Assembly (NCBI GenBank): GCA_947175285.1
Contig: CAMWMM010000095.1
Span: 1 to 12,124 of the forward strand
Source of the DNA: an uncultured Lachnospiraceae bacterium
GTDB lineage: Bacteria > Bacillota_A > Clostridia > Lachnospirales > Lachnospiraceae
Direction of reading: 5' to 3'
Length of the DNA stretch: 12,124 bases
The notes under the pieces were generated by a model. The model ran no database searches and was not told the DNA's origin. It was given only the letters and a program-made list of their open reading frames with translations. How positions within the stretch are numbered: position 1 is the stretch's first letter; each line of letters starts with the position of its first letter. Below, in pieces: positions 6,951 to 12,124 of this stretch. A program made the position numbers and the translations under genes.

Positions 6951-7419
6951 ATGACAGATAAAGAAATAAGGGCAGTCTATACTGAAAATACTATAAGAGT
7001 TTATCAGGCGTATAATAAAGATATTGCCGGAGAGGCTGTTAAAAAAGGTACATTTGGAACTGGTTTTAAATTAGATAGGATGACTTGGATAAAACCGTCA
7101 TTTTTATGGATGATGTACCGTTGTGGCTGGGGAACAAAAGAAAATCAAGAACATATCTGATATCAGATGCCAATGGGATCCGGAAAGAGATTTGTATGGA
7201 CAACCTTTAGGGTATCGCTCCATACAGCTTGGGCTGAGAGGCGAGGCTGTGAGGAAATATGTTGATGAGTGGATAGTAGATATTACCGACATCACAGACT
7301 ACGTCAAGAAGTTAAAAATGCAGAAAGATGCTAAAAGCGATATAAGTGCGTTGCTGCCGAAAGAAGAAATCTATACAATAGGGAATACAAAGGAATATTT
7401 CAATAATGAACATTATTAA
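6951..7419 (+). pseudogene. DUF4291 protein gene with out-of-frame internal deletion
   Basis: Two pieces of one DUF4291 protein lie in different frames. The 5' piece (6951-7160) reads KEIRAVYTENTIRVYQAYNK, then DRMTWIKPSFLWMMYRCGWG and TKENQEHI before TGA. The 3' piece, one frame over from about 7153 to TAA 7419, reads ISDIRCQWDPERDLYGQPLG, then YRSIQLGLRGEAV and YVDEWIVDITDIT. These are the recognisable N- and C-terminal halves of the family. The central segment (usually a few dozen residues with an FEWAL-type helix and LSHF) is missing, and the join near 7150-7165 changes frame. ATG 6951 fits the family start better than GTG 6939, but neither has a clear SD. The function of DUF4291 is unknown. 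The 3' end overlaps the SUKH gene by 14 bp. Confidence 0.85.
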
Positions 7420-7837
7420 GCAAATAAGTGATTTTGAAAGCGGATATAAATTAGTGATACCTATCCAATATAAAGATTTTTTGAAAAATGAAAATGGAAT
7501 CAGTTTCAATGGAGGAACAATTTTATACTCTTTAGACGAACTGAAACAAATGAATGATGATTTGCAGATTCAGGAATACCAGCCTGATTATCTTGCGATT
7601 GGAGATGATGGGGGAGGACTTGTGTTTTTAATGAAACAGGAGCCTGATGCAAAAGAAGTAATTTGCGTTGATATGTCAGATTATAATATTGAAACATCTT
7701 TTTGTAAAATAGAGAATTTTGCTGCATGGTATAAAGAGGGCTGTAATGTTTATATAAGAACGCATGCAAAAGCGATTAAGTTAATGGAAGAAGCAGGTCA
7801 GACAGATATATTTGAGTTCCGTGAAAAGAGCTATTGA
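7406..7837 (+). CDS. SMI1/KNR4 (SUKH) family immunity-type protein
   Basis: A 143-residue intact SUKH protein. The signature elements are IPIQYKDFLKNENG (residues about 18-31), FNGGTILYSLDELKQMN, then YLAIGDDGGGLVFLM (about 63-77) and a C-terminal helix with FAAWYKEG. SUKH proteins are the most widespread immunity superfamily against polymorphic nuclease and other toxins, acting by direct binding in the cytoplasm. The start ATG 7406 lies inside the end of the DUF4291 remnant; AAGGAA at 7389-7394 is a moderate SD 11 nt upstream. No toxin gene adjoins it. It is the most confidently recognised immunity gene in the array. Confidence 0.85.
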   Translation: MNIIKQISDFESGYKLVIPIQYKDFLKNENGISFNGGTILYSLDELKQMNDDLQIQEYQPDYLAIGDDGGGLVFLMKQEPDAKEVICVDMSDYNIETSFCKIENFAAWYKEGCNVYIRTHAKAIKLMEEAGQTDIFEFREKSY

Positions 7838-7855
7838 GTAATGAAAGAGGCATAT

Positions 7856-8266
7856 ATGTCAAAAGAAATCTTTCTATCTGATGATGAAAAGTATGAAAAT
7901 TTTAGTGAAATTATTGTATGTAAAAGCCGGATAGAAATTAGCATCAAAGAACAATACAACAAATATTTGAATGAAAAAAGAGGAGACTTGATTATTTTTA
8001 TAGGAAAAGATGATGAAACAGAATTGGTTGAATCTAGTATGGGAGCCTGCTCATCCGATAATATTGATGTTTTTTGGAAAAAAGTAATTGCTCAATTTAA
8101 AAGGAAATTATTAAAAGGGGCTTATGTCGTAACTCCAAGTGGGTGCAGTAGATATTATCCTAAACATTGGTATACTATAGGTGCAAAAGAGGCTTACGAA
8201 AGAGGTGTGGTTATTAAACCAATAGCAGGATGGAATCGGTATTTACTAAAAGAAGAGCAAACATGA
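7856..8266 (+). CDS. Unrecognised 136-residue protein; 3' end joined to Abi remnant
   Basis: The start is put at ATG 7856 because AAGAGG (7845-7850) lies 5 nt before it; an in-frame ATG at 7841 has no good SD. The protein opens MSKEIFLSDDEKYENF and has helices around residues 27-42, a strand GDLIIFIGKDD, a helix with DVFWKKVIAQFKRKLL (about 71-86) and a basic aromatic end GAYVVTPSGCSRYYPKHWYT, then KEAYERGVVIKPIAGWNRYL. It is soluble and I recognise no family. The last codons (EEQT) and the stop fall in sequence that, read on the other strand, still matches the Abi_2 remnant. The natural C-terminus may therefore have been lost or replaced. By position it is probably immunity-type, but that is only context. 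Confidence 0.6.
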   Translation: MSKEIFLSDDEKYENFSEIIVCKSRIEISIKEQYNKYLNEKRGDLIIFIGKDDETELVESSMGACSSDNIDVFWKKVIAQFKRKLLKGAYVVTPSGCSRYYPKHWYTIGAKEAYERGVVIKPIAGWNRYLLKEEQT

Positions 8267-8567
8267 TAGCAATAGCATACACATCATTTGTGCCGTATGT
8301 ATAGGAACCGTCTGCAGCGCGAACAATTTTGAGAACAGAGAAGTTTTTAATACTCTTTGTGTGGATTCGTTCTTTGAATTGCATAAATTTAGCAAGTTCA
8401 TCCGGATGCAGTTTGAACTGCTTTGCAATTACAGTTTTATCGTCAGGTTTCATATTTTTGTAGAAATTTTCTATTTTGCCCAAAGTAAGAACATTCACAA
8501 GAAACCAAAGAGGAATATATCCGTGTTCGGTCATGTAATGGGTAACAACTTGATGATGTTTGTCCAT
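8262..8567 (-). pseudogene. Abi_2 (AbiD/AbiF-like) abortive infection gene remnant
   Basis: On the minus strand from 8567 the frame reads MDKHHQVVTHYMTEHGYIPL, then WFLVNVLTLGKIENFY, IAKQFKLHPDELAKFM, FKERIHTKSIKNFSVL and YTYGTNDVYAIAIMFALLL. This matches the middle and end of Abi_2 family proteins, which are about 300 residues and confer phage-induced abortive infection. The N-terminal half is absent. Between AKFM and FKERIH the normal stretch holding RNxxAHDER, the HEPN-type R-x4-H ribonuclease motif, is missing without a frame change. The C-terminus fades after MFALLL, where the end of the plus-strand gene at 7856-8266 begins. With about 100 residues left and no motif it cannot be an active effector. 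The family is identified by recalled motifs. Confidence 0.75.
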
Positions 8568-8652
8568 AATGTATAAAAAGCTCCCGAGCCCGAAGGACAC
8601 TGGAGCAAAATATGTAGAAAATACACGAAATGGCAACGGGCATATTTGGGCT

Positions 8653-9130
8653 ATGGAAGGGGGGAAAAAGAAAACAAGCCGGATAGATGATATCCTGAAA
8701 GAATCTGGTTTTAAGCGTAGAAGTAATTCGCTTATTTATAGCAGAACGATAGGCACTACAAAGCAAAAACTTGATATGGTATTTTATTCCCATCCGCCTT
8801 ATTATGCGGGAGCATTGCTGCATATTTATCCATATATGTCTGTGTATTTCCCGGAGATCAATAAGACTGCTGAAAATATGATATCTAATATGGGAACTAT
8901 GACAATACAACAAACAATGCGTGAACCAATTCAGATGAAAGCTTTTGGCACGACCCCATGGATCTTGAGTTTCTTCGGGGACAGAGTATTATTTTTTTGT
9001 TGCGAGTGCTTATGCGATTAAGGGAGAATACGCGAAAGGATTGGAAGTTTTAGATAATAGGTTTAAAGGACCGGCAATACGCAAACATTATGCGAGAGCA
9101 TTTGAGTATTTAAAATCGAAATTGGAGTAG
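8653..9130 (+). pseudogene. Frameshifted gene of unknown family
   Basis: The first frame (from ATG 8653, possibly from further upstream) reads TSRIDDILKESGFKRRSNSL, LDMVFYSHPPYYAGALLHIY and FPEINKTAENMI up to ILSFFG. It then runs into an unlikely cysteine-rich end (LFFCCECLCD) at 9021. The next frame is open from the same place and reads TEYYFFVASAYAIKGEYAKG, LEVLDNRFKGPAIRKHYARA, FEYLKSKLE to TAG 9130. Removing one G from the GGGG at 8977-8980 joins them into a protein of about 159 residues. The opening DDILKESGFKRRSN weakly recalls DUF4304-like immunity proteins. There is no SD before 8653, and the 5' boundary against the Abi remnant is unclear. Confidence 0.65.
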
Positions 9131-9176
9131 TTTTCGCGTTCAAGATGCAATTGCTATTAGGGAAGGAGGATAAACA

Positions 9177-9239
9177 ATGAATGAAAAAGAAATAGAAGGA
9201 ATCCTTCAAAGCTGCTTAGAAGAAAGGGAGGTATTGTAG
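9177..9239 (+). CDS. 20-residue ORF coupled to the lipoprotein gene
   Basis: ATG 9177 has a near-perfect SD (AAGGAGGA, 9163-9170, 6 nt spacing). It encodes MNEKEIEGILQSCLEEREVL, then TAG at 9237-9239. The last base of the stop is the first base of the lipoprotein GTG start, a one-base overlap typical of translational coupling. It could be a leader ORF that boosts translation of the GTG-started gene, or the leftover start of a deleted small gene. The peptide is charged and amphipathic. I know no homolog. Confidence 0.5.
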   Translation: MNEKEIEGILQSCLEEREVL

Positions 9240-10387
9240 TGATTGGAAAGAAATTTTCAAGGCCGGCAGCAATGACACTCATAGTTTTTCTTAGCGTTTT
9301 CTTTTTGGGAGGATGCGGTTTTTCCAGTGAACAGCGGCAGCAGATGCAGGAAATCTCTCAAACTGCGAAAGCAAATGCTGTGAATTACATTCTGGAGAAA
9401 TATGAATTTGCAGCAGAGGCTGTCGATGCGGATGTCTGTACAGAGCAGGATGGGGCTTTCAACACTCCTTCGATTACAGGCTGCGCAGTAGTTACTATGG
9501 AGTATGAAGGAAAAAAATTCAAGGTGCATATCAGTGGAGAGGCTGATACGATACAGGGGACAGATGATTTTCAGTATGATGTGATATTAGAAGATGCCAG
9601 AGAGTATTTTGCCTCTTTGTTGGGATATGAGGTCTATGACATTTATCTGGAATATAAGGATGAACCGATTACAGGAGATCCTTATTCGGATCGGCAAAAG
9701 CAGAATTTAATCAATGAGCTGTACCAGACTGGGGACTTTGAGAGTTTTATACAACGACACCCCATAAGTGCCAGTGTGAGCGATTGTAAGAATCAGGATT
9801 TTACAGACTTTCCGAAGACAAATCCGAAAGCTGCAGCCTATCTGGAGGAGTGCGCCGAAGAATATGACACAAAGGTGATATTGATTTCCTACAGGGATGA
9901 AGCGGCTTATCAGAGCGGATATGTACATACCTATGGTTTCGGGCGGATATTGGATTTTGAAATTGAACAGGATGGTATGTATATCACTTCCTATATAGGG
10001 TTTGAGAGAGACGGCACAGAATGTAATCGTTTTGAGGTGCAGGAATACGATGGTATATTCATTAGCTGCGCTGACCGGATAGAGGAGAATGATCTGGCGG
10101 TTTCCAGTGGTCAGAAGGAATGGATGGACTTAGGGGAAACGAAAAAACCCCCGGCTTCAGCGGTATATTCTATCCAAAAGGAACAATCCGGAGAGATCAC
10201 TGTCTACATACCATATGAAACGTTTTGGGAGGATTGGAAGGGGAGAAGCGTCTATATCCAGTATAAGTACAAAGGCAAGTGGTACCAGTACGATGTTATT
10301 CTGACTCGCACAAAAGACGGAAAGTATCTGTTTTTTACCTTCACCAATTTCTATAGCAAGGGTTTTGATTTTGCAGTGTTTTCGTAA
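9239..10387 (+). CDS. Predicted lipoprotein of unknown function
   Basis: A 382-residue protein with a lipoprotein signal: basic start MIGKKFSRP, hydrophobic core MTLIVFLSVFFLG, and lipobox LGGC with the modified cysteine at residue 26. It should be lipid-anchored on the outer face of the membrane. The mature part is acidic. It begins with a helix (EQRQQMQEISQTAKANAVNY), then strands and helices including VTMEYEGKKFKVHISGEA and a C-terminal beta-rich end (VYIQYKYKGKWYQYDVILTR). It looks like a two- or three-domain alpha/beta extracellular protein; I recognise no family. The GTG start at 9239 is fixed by GGGAGG (9226-9231) and the signal peptide. The GC content looks higher than in the flanking genes, consistent with separate origin. 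No transcription terminator is evident after it. Confidence 0.8.
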   Translation: MIGKKFSRPAAMTLIVFLSVFFLGGCGFSSEQRQQMQEISQTAKANAVNYILEKYEFAAEAVDADVCTEQDGAFNTPSITGCAVVTMEYEGKKFKVHISGEADTIQGTDDFQYDVILEDAREYFASLLGYEVYDIYLEYKDEPITGDPYSDRQKQNLINELYQTGDFESFIQRHPISASVSDCKNQDFTDFPKTNPKAAAYLEECAEEYDTKVILISYRDEAAYQSGYVHTYGFGRILDFEIEQDGMYITSYIGFERDGTECNRFEVQEYDGIFISCADRIEENDLAVSSGQKEWMDLGETKKPPASAVYSIQKEQSGEITVYIPYETFWEDWKGRSVYIQYKYKGKWYQYDVILTRTKDGKYLFFTFTNFYSKGFDFAVFS

Positions 10388-10560
10388 AACGGTTCTCCGG
10401 TGTCTCATTGCTGTAGGGGCATATAATTTTTTAATATACCTAAAAGAAGAGCCTGAAAGTACAATTGCGGATTTAAAGGCAGGATTACCAAGGAAATAGA
10501 TTTTGTATTTCTGATGAAGTGAAGTATAAAATTACCATATTATGATAGGATATTAACGGC
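10388..10560. other. Gap with a possible gene scrap
   Basis: In one plus frame about 10398-10500 reads LRCLIAVGAYNFLIYLKEEP, then ESTIADLKAGLPRK and a stop. It has no start codon or SD and resembles a protein tail, possibly a leftover immunity fragment, but the call is weak. The rest is leader sequence for the next gene. Confidence 0.25.
10503..10530 (+). promoter_or_regulatory. Possible promoter of the duplicated-domain gene
   Basis: TTGTAT (10503-10508), a 16-bp spacer and TATAAA (10525-10530), about 30 bp before ATG 10561. The -35 match is poor and the region is AT-rich, so this is tentative. Confidence 0.3.
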
Positions 10561-11274
10561 ATGATAATAAACTTAACTAAGAGTGTTCCATTAAAAGAAT
10601 TATGTAAGATAACCGCGATTGGACATATGCCGGATACGGCGTGTCAGGTTGAGTTTACACTCAGCCATGAGGCAATGATTGGATTTGCAACCGAGTTATT
10701 ATGGATGTATGAGGACCTAAATGATGATAAAAAGTTAATGATAAGCACACATCAGCTACGAGTAGACCCTGCACCAAATAAGGCAATAGGCTTTTATCTC
10801 ACACCGGATAGCCCTATGCTGGTGTTAAAAGTAAATTCATTGACGGAGAAGAAAGAAGGAAACTGTATACATAATAATTGGAAAGAGATAAACATAAGAG
10901 AAAAAAATACAAATCAATATTATAATGTAAAAATTCCATCCGTTGAGGATATTGAGTTCATTACTTTAGAAACTTATGAATTATCCAGAAGAAATATAAT
11001 GAATATTAAGGTGTTCGATAACGAAAGAAAAAATATAACCGATAAATATCAAACTGTAATTTTAGAAATTAATCGTGAAGGTATAAAAGACTTTGCTACT
11101 ATGTTGTTGGTTTGGGCTGATAATTATAAAGAAGGTGACGAGTATGGTTTGCCGCATATTGATAAATCAGAGCAAGGATATAATTTAGGCATTATTTTAA
11201 CAAGCGACAGCATATCAGGCAAATTTATTGCGCATGATCTAGGAGTAGCGAATGATTACGATTCGAGATTTTGA
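10561..11274 (+). CDS. Protein of two diverged copies of one domain, function unknown
   Basis: A 237-residue intact soluble protein. Residues 28-94 and 163-228 align with each other: GFATELLWMYE with DFATMLLVWAD, and IGFYLTPDSP with LGIILTSDSI, each preceded by a strand (VEFTLSHEAM, VILEINREGI) and spaced about equally. This suggests an internal duplication of a roughly 70-residue alpha/beta unit joined by a charged linker (95-162). I recognise no named family. Small proteins of this type often accompany toxin-immunity loci. ATG 10561 follows a weak SD (TAGGA, ending 10550). The stop at 11274 directly abuts the stop of the convergent PBECR4 remnant (11275), leaving no spacer or terminator, so the two transcripts must overlap. 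Confidence 0.7.
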   Translation: MIINLTKSVPLKELCKITAIGHMPDTACQVEFTLSHEAMIGFATELLWMYEDLNDDKKLMISTHQLRVDPAPNKAIGFYLTPDSPMLVLKVNSLTEKKEGNCIHNNWKEINIREKNTNQYYNVKIPSVEDIEFITLETYELSRRNIMNIKVFDNERKNITDKYQTVILEINREGIKDFATMLLVWADNYKEGDEYGLPHIDKSEQGYNLGIILTSDSISGKFIAHDLGVANDYDSRF

Positions 11275-11653
11275 TTACTGAATAAAAAGAGACGTATCCA
11301 CTTTCTCCAATAGGTCAAGCGGGAGACATTTTTTGGTAATATCAATACTGCCGCTTTGGAAAGTAAGTTCAGTATATATATTCTGCCGGATGGGTTTACG
11401 GAAGATAGCAAAAATTTTTCCGGGCGGTTTGGGGATAATGTCGCGGATATCTTCTTTCAGAATAGTATTTGGTATGATTTTTCGTGTCAATTCCGGTAAA
11501 GTGCATAAAGTTGTTGGAACGGAAGGTGACTTCAACAAATTCAGTTCGATTAATGCTATTTCGATAAGCAAATGCAAGCTGTCGGTCACAGAGGTTGTCA
11601 GTGTATAAGGTGGCACATTTGCTGATAATGGATATTGCCTCTTTTTTGGTCAT
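11275..11653 (-). pseudogene. PBECR4 domain (toxin superfamily) gene, internally deleted and frameshifted
   Basis: ATG at 11653 with SD AGGAG (plus positions 11661-11665, 7 nt spacing) starts a frame reading MTKKEAISIISKCATLYTDN, then VEVTFRSNNFMHFTGIDTK, the N-terminus of PBECR4 proteins. The frame then loses sense. Another minus frame, entered near plus 11480, reads IIPNTILKEDIRDIIPKPPG, KIFAIFRKPIRQNIYTELTF to a stop at 11275-11277, the PBECR4 C-terminus. Probably well over 50 central residues are gone, with a frame change at the join. PBECR is a superfamily named after phage proteins related to Barnase, EndoU, ColicinE5/D and RelE nucleases, so this was likely an RNase-type toxin or phage-derived protein. 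The RBS and promoter upstream look intact. The family call is from recalled motifs. Confidence 0.7.
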
Positions 11654-11684
11654 TGTGGTTCTCCTATGGGTAGAATTTAACAGA

Positions 11685-11700
11685 GCGGTTTATCCACCGC
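11685..11700 (-). other. Small hairpin in the PBECR4 leader
   Basis: GCGGT (11685-11689) pairs with ACCGC (11696-11700) around a 6-nt loop, 20 bp upstream of the SD on the minus strand. It may be part of a structured leader. With five pairs it could be chance. Confidence 0.3.
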
Positions 11701-11725
11701 AGCAGATAATCCCGCCCTGTTGTGA

Positions 11726-11831
11726 CTGATTTTTCCGTTGTCCGCCAACCGTCCGGCGCCCAAAGTCCGGAATGGATATCTGGTTTTTCCGTTGCCAGCC
11801 AACCTTCCAGCGCCCGAAGTCTGGAATGAAT
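11726..11831 (-). repeat. 54-bp tandem repeat, two copies, with hairpin-forming arms
   Basis: Two diverged units start 54 bp apart (11726 and 11780), sharing TTTTTCCGTTG and GCCAACC blocks. On the minus strand each can fold: TTCCAG/CTGGAA in the upstream unit (11821-11826 with 11805-11810) and TCCGG/CCGGA in the other (11767-11771 with 11752-11756). An A-U pair in one is G-C in the other. Both units also keep GTTG-N5-CAAC. The units sit in the untranslated leader of the PBECR4 remnant. The minus strand can also be read as 18-residue repeats containing IPDFGR and QRKNQ, but the ORF has no SD. Confidence 0.65.
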
Positions 11832-11886
11832 TTCGGATTGATTGTGTCAGCCCACATGATAAGCTTATAGCTCATCTATTGCTTAT

Positions 11887-11915
11887 AGTATACACAAGTT
11901 AGGAGATTATGCCAA
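11887..11915 (-). promoter_or_regulatory. Minus-strand promoter for the PBECR4 transcript
   Basis: On the minus strand TTGGCA (plus 11910-11915), a 17-bp spacer and TATACT (plus 11887-11892) form a good sigma-A-type promoter. Transcription would start near 11880 and give a leader of about 225 nt, containing the tandem repeat, before the ATG at 11653. Confidence 0.65.
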
Positions 11916-11952
11916 TACTTTTCTTTTTTCTTAGAAGGGAGATAAGTACATA

Positions 11953-12092
11953 ATGGATTGTAATAAAATAATATCTTTGTACTTGAAGGGATATATATCA
12001 GATGAGAAATTTGAAAATATTTTTATGATTGGAGTGAGGTTGAAAAGAAGTTACCCCAGAACACAACTATTTTAAAAAGCAGTATTAGATAG
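11953..12092 (+). pseudogene. Small frameshifted gene, possibly an immunity gene
   Basis: ATG 11953 (SD AAGGGAG 11935-11941, 11 nt spacing) starts MDCNKIISLYLKGYISDEKF, ENIF, then continues 16 codons to TAA 12075 as an unconvincing basic tail. At the TTTTT run near 12018-12022 another frame takes over more naturally: FYDWSEVEKKLPQNT to TAG 12092. A one-base indel there would join them. The opening (a short helix, then YLKGYISDEKFE) recalls small colicin/bacteriocin immunity proteins, but the match is weak. The start overlaps the stop of a 14-codon ORF (ATG 11909, AGGAG 11901-11905), which could act as a leader. A longer original gene, truncated at the 3' end, is likely. Confidence 0.45.
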
Positions 12093-12124
12093 AAAGTGTA
12101 AGGAACGCTGTATAATTATATATA

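Noticed and set aside
8443..8913. Minus-strand 156-residue frame across the frameshifted gene
   Set aside because: Rich in Ser, Ile, His and Cys with no domain logic; it is the shadow of the plus-strand gene and of the Abi remnant.
10398..10500. Independent gene in the gap after the lipoprotein
   Set aside because: No start codon or SD; about 34 open codons in an AT-rich stretch is weak evidence.
11726..11831. CRISPR array
   Set aside because: Only two diverged units, contiguous with no unique spacers between identical repeats.
11690..11875. Minus-strand 61-residue ORF with IPDFGR repeats as a real protein
   Set aside because: Its ATG has no SD and lies only a few bases after the predicted transcription start; the repeat is better described as leader sequence, though coding is not excluded.

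Overview
The window looks like an accessory region of a low-GC Gram-positive gut anaerobe, most likely a clostridial relative of the Lachnospiraceae. This is inferred from the AT-rich codon use, strong AGGAGG-type ribosome binding sites, a lipoprotein with a Gram-positive-style lipobox, and families common in those genomes (DUF4143 ATPase, RelB/DinJ-YafQ, SUKH, MafI-like, DUF4279, DUF4291, PBECR4). There are no rRNA or tRNA genes, no transposase and no CRISPR array.

Region 1 (1-3974) is a tight co-directional cluster: the 3' end of an AAA_14/DUF4143 ATPase, an intact P-loop ATPase with a C-terminal winged-helix-like tail, and a protein with an uncharacterised alpha/beta N-terminal domain followed by eight exactly phased 42-residue TPRs. 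The last two genes overlap by 14 bp and a hairpin terminator follows them. The pair resembles a STAND NTPase (NTPase, winged helix, TPR sensor) split over two genes. It is the best candidate in the window for an undescribed signalling or defence system.

Region 2 (3992-6783) is an array of small genes: a MafI-like immunity protein, a DUF4279 protein, a lone Phd/YefM-like antitoxin, a RelB/DinJ antitoxin with a clear promoter and palindromic operator, a YafQ-type toxin gene stopped by an in-frame TGA, a second small gene also stopped by an in-frame TGA, and an unrecognised 143-residue protein.

Region 3 (6951-9130) mixes intact and wrecked genes: DUF4291 with an out-of-frame internal deletion, an intact SUKH (SMI1/KNR4) protein, an unrecognised protein, an antisense Abi_2 remnant that lacks its RNxxAH segment, and a frameshifted gene.

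Region 4 (9177-12124) holds a 20-codon ORF coupled to a lipoprotein gene, a 237-residue protein made of two diverged copies of one domain, a minus-strand PBECR4 toxin-superfamily gene destroyed by deletion, its promoter and a leader with a 54-bp tandem repeat able to form hairpins, and a frameshifted small gene at the right edge.

Taken together, 3992-12092 reads as an immunity or defence 'graveyard': immunity-type and antitoxin genes are often intact, while both toxin-superfamily genes are broken. Immunity functions are assigned by family resemblance recalled from memory, not by search.
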